Shown here: piece after piece, positions 1-7,889 of the stretch | Layout: each line of letters opens with the position of its first letter | Position numbering within the stretch: position 1 is the first letter of the stretch | Program-made: the position numbers and the translations under genes | Notes under the pieces: model-generated | The model's input: the letters and a program-made list of their open reading frames with translations, nothing else | Database searches by the model: none | Told to the model about the DNA's origin: nothing | Source: Streptomyces omiyaensis | GTDB taxonomy: Bacteria; Actinomycetota; Actinomycetes; Streptomycetales; Streptomycetaceae | Assembly (NCBI RefSeq): GCF_014650895.1 | Contig: NZ_BMVV01000001.1 | Location: forward strand, 1-64,000 | Length of the DNA: 64,000 nt | Reading direction: 5' to 3'

Positions 1-750
1 GGCCTGGAGCAGCATCTGCTGGCTCGACAGGCCCTGGGCGAGGGTGTCGTGGATCTCCATGGAGAGGCGCTGCCGCTCGGCGAGGGTGCCCTCGCGCCGT
101 TCGATGGCGGCGAGTTCGCGCCGGGTGCGGATCAGGTCGTCGATGAGGGCCCGCTGCCGGGCCGCCTGGCGGTCGGCGTGGACGAAGACGCCGGTGGCGA
201 GGGCGGCGACGGCCGGCGGTGCCACGATCAGGTTGGGGTCCCAGCCGCCGTGCGAGAGCTGCACCTGGGCGAAGACGACGAAGGCGGTGAGGAGGGCGAC
301 CAGGACGAGGGCCGCCCGGTGGGGCAGGGTCCGCAGGCCGGTGTAGAAGAGCGGGACCGCGCACCAGGCGAAGCTGGGCGCGAGGACGACGAGCACCACC
401 CACACCGCGACGACCGTGCACAGCCAGGCGATCCGGCGGGGGGTGGCGCGGGTGCCGAGGACGGGGCCGAGCAGGTAGAGCGCGGCGAGCGCGCCGCTGA
501 GCGCGATGATCCACGGGCTGCGGTCCTCCCACGCGTGCCGCAGCAGGAACCGCGCCAGGGAGGCCCCGAGCAGCAGGAAGAACACCACGTGCATGACGCG
601 CGCGAGCCAGCCGGCGTCGGGGTCGTGCGCGCGGCCGCGCGGGTCGGGGCCGTGCGGCAGGGGCCCGTGGGACGGCCCGGGGGCCGAGGGCCCGTACGGG
701 GAGGGTGGGGGGTGCGGGGTGTGCCGCGCGTGCCGACCGGTCCGGTCCAC
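1..750 (-). CDS. senS: Sensor histidine kinase SenS-like, 3' end outside window
   Basis: Membrane sensor kinase of a two-component system; only the N-terminal 250 residues are in the window. I chose the GTG at 750 because GGAGG lies about 7 nt upstream. After a Pro/Gly-rich cytosolic stretch of about 47 residues there are five hydrophobic segments, then a short coiled linker and the HisKA_3 phosphoacceptor box with ERQRLSMEIHDTLAQGLSS, whose His is the predicted phosphorylation site. Five membrane segments and divergent placement next to an HbpS homologue match the SenS/HbpS haem and redox sensing pair described in Streptomyces reticuli. The ATPase domain and the partner regulator (SenR) should lie just left of the window. 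The histidine kinase call is certain; the SenS name rests on context. Confidence 0.85.
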   Translation of the reverse strand, partial: MDRTGRHARHTPHPPPSPYGPSAPGPSHGPLPHGPDPRGRAHDPDAGWLARVMHVVFFLLLGASLARFLLRHAWEDRSPWIIALSGALAALYLLGPVLGTRATPRRIAWLCTVVAVWVVLVVLAPSFAWCAVPLFYTGLRTLPHRAALVLVALLTAFVVFAQVQLSHGGWDPNLIVAPPAVAALATGVFVHADRQAARQRALIDDLIRTRRELAAIERREGTLAERQRLSMEIHDTLAQGLSSQQMLLQA

Positions 751-856
751 CGTCTCGCCTCCTTCGCGGGCCGTACGCCCGGTGCCGCGCGCCCTGCGCG
801 GACCGCGCCGACCTGGGTGTACGTGTCCATGCTGGCCCGTGCGGACCCCCCGGGCA

Positions 857-872
857 TCAGCCGATCGGCTGA
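857..872. promoter_or_regulatory. 16-bp perfect palindrome between senS and hbpS
   Basis: TCAGCCGATCGGCTGA is a perfect palindrome in the 270-bp divergent region, about 107 bp upstream of senS and 149 bp upstream of hbpS. It is a plausible operator for a dimeric regulator such as the cognate response regulator, but I know of no published consensus to compare with. Inference only. Confidence 0.4.
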
Positions 873-1020
873 CCCCGGCATCCTCCGGTGCGCGCCGGGA
901 GGGCAGCCGGACCGTGGACCGGCGGGGGCCGGGACCGGACCCAGGATGGAGGCAGAGCGCAGGACGCGCCCTCCTCCACCGGACCGGTCAGGTCCGCCAC
1001 GACCTCCTCGGGAGCCCACC

Positions 1021-1557
1021 ATGAAGAAGAAGCTCGTCCTCGGTGCCGCCGCCGCCGCCGTCCTGACCGCCGGCACCTTCGGCGCCGTCTCGGCCAGCGC
1101 CTCCGCTCCGGCCGCCGCCCCCGCCGCCGTCGCCGACGCGGGCCGCGACCACCTGCGCCAGACCACGCACCTCACGATCGAGGCCGCGACCGAGGCCGCC
1201 GAGGCCGCCCTGGAGGCCGCCGAGAAGGAGAACCAGCGCGTCTCCGTCGCCGTCGTCGACCGCAACGGCAACACCCTCGTCACCCTGCGCGGCGACGGTG
1301 CCGGCCCGCAGTCCTACGAGTCGGCGATCCGCAAGGCGTACACCGCCGTCTCCTGGAACGCCCCGACCTCGGTGCTCGCCGGCCGGCTGGCCCAGACCCC
1401 GAACCTGAAGGACATCCCGGGCACCCTCTTCCTCGGCGGCGGCGCCCCGGTCACCGCCGACGGCGGCCCGATCGCCGGCATCGGCGTGGCCGGCGCCCCC
1501 TCCGGCGACCTGGACGAGAAGTTCGCCCGGGCCGGCGTCGCCGAGCTGGCGAAGTAA
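1021..1557 (+). CDS. hbpS: Secreted haem-binding protein HbpS/GlcG family
   Basis: A 178-aa exported protein of the GlcG/HbpS (DUF336) family. The N-terminus MKKK is followed by an Ala-rich hydrophobic signal sequence with a likely cut after the Ala-Ser repeats near residue 27. The mature part shows family features: repeated EAAxEAAEAALEAAEKE helix, VSVAVVDRNGNTLVTLRGDGA, SYESAIRKAYTAVSW, and the GGGAPV / GGPIAGIGVAGAPSGDLDEKFA end. HbpS binds haem outside the cell and, in S. reticuli, modulates the sensor kinase SenS; the adjacent divergent kinase supports the same role here. The ATG at 1021 fits the signal peptide. The long frame reading in from position 49 is not coding upstream of this ATG. 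Confidence 0.88.
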   Translation: MKKKLVLGAAAAAVLTAGTFGAVSASASAPAAAPAAVADAGRDHLRQTTHLTIEAATEAAEAALEAAEKENQRVSVAVVDRNGNTLVTLRGDGAGPQSYESAIRKAYTAVSWNAPTSVLAGRLAQTPNLKDIPGTLFLGGGAPVTADGGPIAGIGVAGAPSGDLDEKFARAGVAELAK

Positions 1558-1561
1558 CACC

Positions 1562-1635
1562 CCCCGGTTCCGTCCCGGAGCCGTACGCGCGGGCCGGGGC
1601 CCCCGGTTCCGCCCCGGAGCCGTACGCGCGGGCCG
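1562..1635. repeat. Two 35-bp direct repeats, 39-bp period
   Basis: Two near-identical copies (1562-1596 and 1601-1635, one mismatch) containing GGAGCCGTACGCGCGGGCCG lie directly downstream of hbpS. A partial third copy sharing CCCGGAGCCGTACG is at 1678-1692. They fill most of the 264-bp gap before the peptidase gene. Function unknown. Confidence 0.7.
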
Positions 1636-1821
1636 ACCGCCCCGCACGCGGGGGCCGGGAGCCCCGGCTGCGCTCCCTCCCGGAGCCGTACGGGCGTCCG
1701 TCGTGCGGAGTGGTCCCGCGCGGGGGGAGCCGCCCCGCCCCACCGGCCGGTGGGGGCGCCCGATTCCCCCCGACGGGCGCTCCCACCCCCACCTCCTGTC
1801 CGACTTGTCTAGGATCCGTAC

Positions 1822-3243
1822 GTGACCCGGATCAGCCGGACCGGACGGTCCCCGAGGACCGTCGCCGCGGGCGCGGCGGCGGTCCTCGCCGTGCTCGGGC
1901 TCCTCGCCGGCGGCTGCACCCCGGCGACCGGAGGGGTGCAGGGCACCCCCGGCGCGGCCGGGCTGAAGGACCCCTACTTCCCCCGGCTGGGCAACGGCGG
2001 CTACGACGTCTCCCATTACGCCCTCGACCTCGCCTTCGACCCGGACTCGGGCCGCCTCGACGGCACCGCGACGATCACCGCCCGCGCCACCCAGGACCTC
2101 TCCGCCCTCAACCTCGACCTCGCCGGCCTCACCGTGGCGGAGGCGACCGTCGACGGCGAGCCGGCCGCCGTCAACCGCGCCGGCGACGAGCTGACCCTCC
2201 GCCCCCGCGACGAACTGCCCGACGGCGCCGAGTTCACCGTCACCGTGGCCTACTCCGGGGTGCCCGAGCCCCTCACCGACCCCGACGGCTCCACCGAGGG
2301 CTGGCTGAACACCGGCGGCGGAGCCGTCGCGGTCGGCGAACCGGCCGGCTCCACGACCTGGTTCCCCGGCAACCACCACCCCTCCGACAAGGCCGCCTAC
2401 GAGATCGCGCTGACCGCCCCCAGCCGTCTGACGGCCCTCTCCAACGGCGTCCGCGTCTCCGCCGAGCCGGTCTCCGGCGGCCGCACCCGCACGGTCTGGC
2501 GCCAGACCGAGCCGATGGCGAGCTACCTCGCCACCGTGATGATCGGCCGGTACGCGACCACCACCGGCACCGCCCTGGGCACCGTCCCGGTCGTCACCGC
2601 CGTCGACCCCTCGCTGGTCTCCGCCACCGCCGGGCTCCGCGCCGAACTCCCCACCGTCCTCGCCCGCCAGCAGGACCGCTTCGGCCCGTACCCCTTCGAC
2701 GCGGCCGGCGCCGTCGTCGTCCCCGACGGCGTCCTCGGCTACGCCCTGGAGACCCAGACCCGGCCCGTCTTCCCGGCCTCCTCCTTCGACCGGGCGACGC
2801 TCGTGCACGAGATGGCCCACCAGTGGTTCGGGAACTCCGTCACCCCCGCCACCTGGCAGGACCTCTGGCTCAACGAGGGCTTCGCCACCTACGCCGAGTG
2901 GCTGTACGCGGAGGAGCACGGCTCCGTCCCGGCCCGCGAGAGCTTCGAGGCGGCCTTCGCCGAGGAGGCCAACTGGGCCTTCCCGCCCGCCGATCCGCCG
3001 ACCGCAGAGAACCTCTTCGACCCGCCCGTCTACCAGCGCGGGGCGATGGTCCTGCACAAGCTCCGCGAGACCGTCGGCGACGGGGTCTTCGGCGAGCTGC
3101 TGCGCGGCTGGCCCGCCGAGCGCCGGCACGCCAACGCCTCCACGGAGGACTTCACGTCCTACGCGGAGGCGCTGGCGGGGCGGGACCTGGACGGGGTGTG
3201 GGACGTCTGGCTGTACGGGAAGGGCCGTCCGGAGCGCCCGTGA
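1822..3243 (+). CDS. M1-family metallopeptidase, lipoprotein
   Basis: A 473-aa zinc aminopeptidase-like protein of family M1. The GTG start gives an Arg-rich n-region, a hydrophobic stretch and a lipobox ending LAGGC near residue 32, so it is probably a membrane-anchored lipoprotein acting outside the cell. The zinc site is intact: HEMAH at residues 329-333 with the third ligand E352 in LWLNEGFATY. The exopeptidase motif is degenerate: GYALET stands where GxMEN is usual. At 473 aa it contains the N-terminal beta domain and the catalytic domain but no long C-terminal helical domain, typical of short Streptomyces M1 proteins. Substrate unknown. It stands alone and converges on the next gene. 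Confidence 0.9.
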   Translation: MTRISRTGRSPRTVAAGAAAVLAVLGLLAGGCTPATGGVQGTPGAAGLKDPYFPRLGNGGYDVSHYALDLAFDPDSGRLDGTATITARATQDLSALNLDLAGLTVAEATVDGEPAAVNRAGDELTLRPRDELPDGAEFTVTVAYSGVPEPLTDPDGSTEGWLNTGGGAVAVGEPAGSTTWFPGNHHPSDKAAYEIALTAPSRLTALSNGVRVSAEPVSGGRTRTVWRQTEPMASYLATVMIGRYATTTGTALGTVPVVTAVDPSLVSATAGLRAELPTVLARQQDRFGPYPFDAAGAVVVPDGVLGYALETQTRPVFPASSFDRATLVHEMAHQWFGNSVTPATWQDLWLNEGFATYAEWLYAEEHGSVPARESFEAAFAEEANWAFPPADPPTAENLFDPPVYQRGAMVLHKLRETVGDGVFGELLRGWPAERRHANASTEDFTSYAEALAGRDLDGVWDVWLYGKGRPERP

Positions 3244-3292
3244 GGAGGGGGGCGGCCGCCCGCGGCGGGGAGGGCCGGCCGGTCCGGTCCGG

Positions 3293-4756
3293 TCAGCCGG
3301 CGGTGATGCGCAGCACGCCCGTCACGGTGCCCTGGAGGTAGGCGCCGTCCGGGGCGACCGTGCCGGCCATCTGGAGCGTGTCGTACAGCGAGCCGATCCC
3401 GACCTGCTTCGCCCGCAGGACCCTGCCGGTCTCCGGGTCGATCTGCGCGTAGCGGTAGGGGTCGAGCAGGCTCGTGCCCTTCGTGCCGGGGATCACCGGG
3501 TCGCGCAGCACGGTGTGCAGGGTGTGGGTGGCGGTGGACAGCTTCGGGACGGCCGCCGAGCGCAGCGCGTTGTCCCAGACGACCGCGCAGCCGGTGCCGT
3601 CGGGGCGGACGTCGACCCGGGTCAGGCCGCCCGCGAAGTCGGCCGAGGACGGCACGGAGGAGCCGGCGCCGTCCGGCAGCGCCGGGTACGGGTAGCCGTA
3701 GGTGCCGGCGACGTAGACGCTGGTGCCGGCGCCGACCGGGGAGTTCTCGCTGCCGGGGCCGCCGGCCGCCCGGAGGACGGGCGAGGAGCAGACCTCGGAG
3801 CCGTCGGACGTGCGGTACACCTTCAGCCGGACGGTGGTGTCGGCGTTGTCGACGATCGCGACCCACTCGGTGCCGGTGCCCGGGCCGAGGAAGGTCGGGG
3901 TGGAGCCGCTGCCCCAGCTCAGCAGCCCCGGCTTGCGGGCCTGCCCCCGGTCGTACGCCTGCCGCCAGGCGATCCGCGGGGTGCCGTCGGCGTCCGCCGT
4001 CAGCAGGTAGGTGGCGTGGGTGCTGGTGACGGCGGTGCCCTCGGGGGCGGTGGAGATGCTGTTGGCGACCCGCTCGCCGGCCGGCAGCCGGAGCGTGGTG
4101 ACCCGGCCGGTGCGGTCGTCGGCCAGGCCGACGACGCCGCCGCCGGTCGCGAACCACACCCGGCCCTGCCAGTCCGGCGACAGCCCCGTCACCGCGTCGC
4201 CGGCCGGGACGGCGTCGCCGAGCGGGAGGCGCTGGTCGACGGAGAGGCGCCAGGCGCCCGAGGCGTCCCGGTGGTGCCCGACGCGGAGCAGGCTGCCGCT
4301 GCCGTCGACGACGACCAGCCGGTCCCGGTCGTCGAGGTAGGCGTAGACGCCGCCGAGCAGCGAGCCCTTGGTGAGGGCGAGCGAGGTGAGGGAGTCGCCG
4401 GTCGACGGGTCGAGCAGGTGCACGGTGGGCACCTGGCCGAAGATCGGCGTGCACAGGACCACCGGGTGGCCGTCGGCGCCGACCAGGACGGTCGGGCAGG
4501 CGGAGGCGAGCGCGGTCCGCTTCGACGCCAGCGCGCCCGCGCCGGGCCCGGCCAGCGGCGTGGTGTCGGAGGAGCCGGTGTCGCCGTGCATGGTGGCGGT
4601 GCCGTCGGGACCCGCGTACGGGTGGTGCGGCGGGGTCGGCACGGCGGTCGGGGCCGCGCCGGCGGGGACGGCGGCCGTGAGCGCGAGCACGGCGGCGGCC
4701 AGCGCGGTGGCCAGCGGCCCGCGCCGGGTACGGAGGCGCGCGGACGGGACGGACAT
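3293..4756 (-). CDS. Secreted protein with PQQ-like beta-propeller signature
   Basis: A 487-aa exported protein of unknown function. Residues 1-34 form a signal peptide (Arg-rich start, Ala/Leu core, PAGAAP cleavage region). The remainder consists of repeated blade-like strands such as VYAYLDDRDRLVVVDGSGSLLRV, VWFATGGGVVGLADDRTGRVTTL and TYLLTADADGTPRIAWRQAYD, typical of PQQ/YVTN-type beta-propellers. No catalytic motif is evident, and four to five cysteines suggest disulfides. It is transcribed towards the M1 peptidase gene with a 49-bp convergent gap. The ATG at 4756 is the only start that gives a proper signal peptide. A binding or scaffold role is possible, but no specific function can be assigned. 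Confidence 0.75.
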   Translation of the reverse strand: MSVPSARLRTRRGPLATALAAAVLALTAAVPAGAAPTAVPTPPHHPYAGPDGTATMHGDTGSSDTTPLAGPGAGALASKRTALASACPTVLVGADGHPVVLCTPIFGQVPTVHLLDPSTGDSLTSLALTKGSLLGGVYAYLDDRDRLVVVDGSGSLLRVGHHRDASGAWRLSVDQRLPLGDAVPAGDAVTGLSPDWQGRVWFATGGGVVGLADDRTGRVTTLRLPAGERVANSISTAPEGTAVTSTHATYLLTADADGTPRIAWRQAYDRGQARKPGLLSWGSGSTPTFLGPGTGTEWVAIVDNADTTVRLKVYRTSDGSEVCSSPVLRAAGGPGSENSPVGAGTSVYVAGTYGYPYPALPDGAGSSVPSSADFAGGLTRVDVRPDGTGCAVVWDNALRSAAVPKLSTATHTLHTVLRDPVIPGTKGTSLLDPYRYAQIDPETGRVLRAKQVGIGSLYDTLQMAGTVAPDGAYLQGTVTGVLRITAG

Positions 4757-5196
4757 GGCGGGGGGCCTTCCGGAAGGGACTCGCGGGAGCGAGCGCGGCG
4801 GATCCGCGCACGCCGGCGCGCCCGGCGACCCGGACGGACGGGAGGCGGGGAGGGCGGGGCGGTGCGCGGGTGGGCCGGACGGCCGGGGGACGGCGGCGCC
4901 GGCGGGGGAACGGACGGGGTCCGGGGGGCCGGGGGCCGGAGGGCGCGCGGAGAGCCGGTGCGGCGGCGGCCGGGGCAGGGATCACCCGGTCGGGCCGAGG
5001 ACGGTCAGCGGGGCGCGGCGGCCTGGCTCAGCGCCGGTGACAGAGGGCGCCGGCCGTGCGCGCGAGATCGACGTGACGTCGTCGCGTGAGCGGTGCGGTC
5101 CGGGGGTCCATGCGGGTGATGGAAGCAGCCGCCCGGTGCCGGGGTCAAGATCCGGGCGGTCGCGTTCCACGGAGTGGGACGGGCAAGTGGGCCTTC
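4757..5196. other. 440-bp intergenic region without recognised gene
   Basis: This gap holds the promoter region of the secreted propeller gene (minus strand) and the 3' side of the GNAT gene. Open frames crossing it have no start or family resemblance. The only symmetry seen is CGACGTGACGTCG at 5069-5081, of unknown meaning. Confidence 0.5.
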
Positions 5197-5745
5197 TCAG
5201 GCGGGGGCTGACGTGCCGTCGGGGGCGAGGTCCTTGCGCAGCACCCGGCAGGGGCGGCCGTGCGCCAGGTCGGGGCGGCGGGCGGTCTCCTCGTATCCGA
5301 GGGAGGTCCAGAAGGCGAGCGCCTTCGGGTTGCCCTCCAGGACGGCGAGCCTGAGGCCGGTGCGGCCCCGGGCGCGGAAGACGTCCTCGACGTGCCCGGC
5401 GAGCCGGCGTCCGAAGCCGGTGCGGTGCTCGTCGGCGTGGACCATCAGCAGGCCGAGCCACGGGTCCGGGTCGGCCGGGTCGGGGTGCCGGCCGAGCGTC
5501 ACGGCGACGGCGACGAGCCGGCCTTCGGAGCGGGCGAGCAGCACCTCGGCGGAGGGGTGGGCGAGTTCGTCGGCGAGGGCGGCCGCGACCTGTTCGGGCC
5601 GGATGTCACCGGGATCCGGGAAGTCGCCGCCGAGCTGATGGAACTCCCGGTTCGAGGCGTACAGCGCGGTGAGCTCGGTGAGCAGCGTGCCGGGCAGTGC
5701 GGCGCCGTCCTCCAGGACCTTGGGCGCGAGGGTCTCGACGATCAC
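5197..5745 (-). CDS. GNAT family N-acetyltransferase
   Basis: A 182-aa single-domain acetyltransferase. The acetyl-CoA loop appears as VHADEHRTGFGRRLAGHV (variant of Q/RxxGxG/A) near residues 126-143. It is followed by the characteristic LRLAVLEGNPKALAFWTSLGYEE motif near the end, where the Asn and Tyr side chains usually sit by the cofactor. It would transfer acetyl from acetyl-CoA to an amine; the substrate cannot be read from sequence. The GTG at 5745 is the first start in frame. It stands alone with no operon partner; the next gene on the same strand is terD, 64 bp upstream. Confidence 0.88.
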   Translation of the reverse strand: MIVETLAPKVLEDGAALPGTLLTELTALYASNREFHQLGGDFPDPGDIRPEQVAAALADELAHPSAEVLLARSEGRLVAVAVTLGRHPDPADPDPWLGLLMVHADEHRTGFGRRLAGHVEDVFRARGRTGLRLAVLEGNPKALAFWTSLGYEETARRPDLAHGRPCRVLRKDLAPDGTSAPA

Positions 5746-5809
5746 GCGGAAAGGGTAGAGCCCCGGCGCGGGAGAACCGGCCGGGGCTCACAGGCCCTGG
5801 GGGCGTCGG

Positions 5810-6385
5810 TCAGAGGTTGACGCCGAAGTCGCGGGCGATGCCCTCCAGGCCGGAGGCGTAGCCCTGGCCGACCGCGCGGAACTTCCACTCGGCGCCGTTG
5901 CGGTACAGCTCGCCGAAGACCATGGCGGTCTCGACGGCGGCGTCCTCGGAGAGGTCGTAGCGGGCGATCTCGGCGCCGCCGGCCTGGTTCACGATGCGGA
6001 TGTAGGCGTTGCGCACCTGGCCGAAGTTCTGCGAGCGGGAGACCGCGTCGTAGATGGAGACCGGGAAGACGATCTTGTCGACGGTGGCGGGGAGGCCCGC
6101 GAGGTTGACGTTGATCTGCTCGTCGTCGCCGCCGCCCTCGCCGGTGCGGTTGTCACCCGTGTGGACGATGGTCTGGTCCGGGGTCGACTTGTTGTTGAAG
6201 AAGACGAAGTGGGCGTCCGAGGCCACCTTGCCGGCCGCGTCGACACCGATCGCGGAGGCGTCGAGGTCGAAGTCGGTGCCGGTCGTCGTGCGGACGTCCC
6301 AGCCGAGGCCCACGGTGACGGCGGTCAGACCCGGCGCCTCCTTGGTCAGGGAGACGTTGCCGCCCTTGCTGAGGCTGACTGCCAT
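5810..6385 (-). CDS. terD: TerD family calcium-binding stress protein
   Basis: A 191-aa protein of the TerD/CABP (tellurium resistance) family, abundant in Streptomyces as cytosolic Ca2+-binding stress and development proteins. Typical features are the start [20 protein letters not shown], the GLGWDVR strand, the [11 protein letters not shown] calcium-binding loop, a second acidic loop [17 protein letters not shown], and the C-terminal [21 protein letters not shown]. An ATG 15 nt upstream is also in frame, but AAAGGGA preceding the ATG at 6385 and the family's usual MAVSLSKGG start decide for 6385. The gene is monocistronic. A true role in tellurite resistance is not implied. Confidence 0.93.
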   Translation of the reverse strand: MAVSLSKGGNVSLTKEAPGLTAVTVGLGWDVRTTTGTDFDLDASAIGVDAAGKVASDAHFVFFNNKSTPDQTIVHTGDNRTGEGGGDDEQINVNLAGLPATVDKIVFPVSIYDAVSRSQNFGQVRNAYIRIVNQAGGAEIARYDLSEDAAVETAMVFGELYRNGAEWKFRAVGQGYASGLEGIARDFGVNL

Positions 6386-6509
6386 GGAAGTCCCTTTCAT
6401 CGTGGTTCACGCGCTGTGTTCGTCCGGAGAAACGCTGAGAGGTCTTCCACGGTTCCCGGTGCGGAAAACAGGGTGACGGTCCGTGCCCGTCCCGGGGAAC
6501 ATGGAGGGC

Positions 6510-6938
6510 ATGTCAGGTCCGTATCAGATCCGCGGCTCCGTCTCGCTCCCCGAGGCCGAGCTCCAGTGGCGTTTCTCGCGCTCCTCGGGTCCCGGCGGCC
6601 AGCACGTGAACACCTCCGACTCGCGCGTCGAGCTGCTCTTCGACCTCGCCGCGACCGAGGCGCTGCCCGAGGTGTGGAAGTCCCGCGCCCTGGAACGGCT
6701 CGCCTCCCGGCTGGTGGACGGCGTGCTGACCGTGCGGGCCTCGGAGCACCGCTCCCAGTGGCGCAACCGCGAGACGGCCGCCGTCCGGCTCGCCGCGCTC
6801 CTCGCCGAGGCGACCGCCCCGCCGCCGAAGCCCCGCAAGGCGACCCGCATCCCGCGCGGCATCAACGAACGCCGGCTGCGGGAGAAGAAGCAGCGCGCGG
6901 AGACCAAGCGCGGCCGCCAGGGCCGCGACTGGGGCTGA
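6510..6938 (+). CDS. arfB: Alternative ribosome-rescue factor ArfB (peptidyl-tRNA hydrolase)
   Basis: A 142-aa member of the ArfB/ICT1 family, which hydrolyses peptidyl-tRNA on stalled ribosomes. The catalytic GGQ is in SSGPGGQHVNTSDSRVEL. The basic C-terminal tail that enters the empty mRNA channel is present: PRGINERRLREKKQ followed by AETKRGRQGRDWG. I placed the start at 6510 (MSGPYQIRG), the usual family start. In-frame ATG 6501 and GTG 6483 are alternatives, and the GTG has the best-spaced AGGGTGA. It is divergent from terD and has no operon partner. Function is highly likely; the start is uncertain by up to nine codons. Confidence 0.9.
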   Translation: MSGPYQIRGSVSLPEAELQWRFSRSSGPGGQHVNTSDSRVELLFDLAATEALPEVWKSRALERLASRLVDGVLTVRASEHRSQWRNRETAAVRLAALLAEATAPPPKPRKATRIPRGINERRLREKKQRAETKRGRQGRDWG

Positions 6939-6999
6939 GCCCCGGCCCCCGGCGTCCCGGCTCCCGGCGCTCGGGCTTCGGTGCCCCGGCCCGGGCGGG

Positions 7000-7563
7000 T
7001 CAGCCCAGGCGGCGGTACCTGCCGCGGAAGTACGCGAGGGGGGCGCCGTCCGGGGAGGGCAGGCCGACCGACAGGACGCGGCCGATCACCAGGGTGTGGT
7101 CGCCCGCCACCACGCGGCTCTCCGTGCGGCACTCCAGGGTGGTGAGCGCACCGCCGAGCAGCGGCGCCCCGCTCGCCTCGCCGCGGGTGTAGGGCAGGTC
7201 GGCGAAGAGCAGCCGGTCCGAGACGCGGCCCTTCATGGCGAAGCGCCCGGCGACGTGCCGCTGGCTCTCGGCGAGCACCGACACCGCCCAGACCGGGACC
7301 TCCTCCAGGAGGTCGTCCATGCGCGAGCCGTTGCGCAGGCTGACCAGGACGAGGGGCGGGTCCAGGGAGACGGAGAGGAACGCGGTGGCCGTCATGCCGA
7401 CGTCCTCGCCGCGCGGCCCGTCGTCGGGATCGTGCGCGGTCACCAGGACCACGCCGGCCGCGAGGCGGGACATGGCCGCCCGGAACTCGTCGTCGCTCAC
7501 CCCCTCAGCATGGGGGATGGCGAGGTCCGTGACGGGCGGCGGGGTGGGGGTCTTCTGCAGCAC
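7000..7563 (-). CDS. Flavin reductase-like (FMN-binding) protein
   Basis: A 187-aa protein of the flavin_reduct domain family, the small partner of two-component flavin-dependent monooxygenases. Family features are FRAAMSRLAAGVVLVTAHD, the MTATAFLSVSLDPPLVLVSL flavin-binding stretch, WAVSVLAESQRHVAGRFAMK and a closing DHTLVIGRVLSV and LAYFRGRYRRL. The start is set at GTG 7563; upstream codons in the same frame are Pro/Arg/Gly-rich and look non-coding. No monooxygenase gene adjoins it, so it may supply reduced flavin in trans. It is divergent from cdgB. Confidence 0.87.
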   Translation of the reverse strand: MLQKTPTPPPVTDLAIPHAEGVSDDEFRAAMSRLAAGVVLVTAHDPDDGPRGEDVGMTATAFLSVSLDPPLVLVSLRNGSRMDDLLEEVPVWAVSVLAESQRHVAGRFAMKGRVSDRLLFADLPYTRGEASGAPLLGGALTTLECRTESRVVAGDHTLVIGRVLSVGLPSPDGAPLAYFRGRYRRLG

Positions 7564-7746
7564 ACCCGGCACGCTAGCCGCGGCCCCGAGGGGGCCGCAT
7601 CGGGCCCCGGGACCAGGCGCGCGCCCGGCGCGGGTCCTAGGACCCGCGGCCCCGGGAGCCGCGCCCGGGTCCCGGCGCCGCACCTCCGCGGGGGCACCGG
7701 AAGCACGGGGCGTCGCTTTCGACCCGCCGGATCCCGCCACGACATG

Positions 7747-7764
7747 CTGTGACTTGAGTCACAG
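7747..7764. promoter_or_regulatory. Crp-like palindrome upstream of cdgB
   Basis: CTGTGACTTGAGTCACAG is a perfect palindrome. It contains TGTGA-N6-TCACA, the classic Crp-type site, and fits the GTG-N6-GNCAC pattern reported for Streptomyces Crp. It lies 126 bp upstream of the cdgB start, in the gap shared with the flavin reductase gene. Confidence 0.55.
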
Positions 7765-7777
7765 AGGGCACTATTTG

Positions 7778-7792
7778 CTGACCCTGTGTACC
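7778..7792 (+). promoter_or_regulatory. BldD-box-like site upstream of cdgB
   Basis: CTGACCCTGTGTACC matches the BldD consensus nTnACnC(A/T)GnGTnAn at all fixed positions but one. CdgB genes are known direct BldD targets in S. coelicolor, and BldD is itself activated by cyclic di-GMP, so this would give feedback control. Placement is about 98 bp upstream of the start. Confidence 0.55.
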
Positions 7793-7889
7793 GGGTGCGC
7801 AGCTCGCTGTGATTCAGTGGCGGGGACAGTGCAGCACGAAGCCGATGAGAAGCCTGGAGTTGCTGTCGAGGTCTCGGGGAGAGCGAGCG

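Noticed and set aside
49..1020. Plus-strand frame reading into hbpS from position 49
   Set aside because: It is antisense to the histidine kinase and has no domain; hbpS starts at 1021 with a proper signal peptide.
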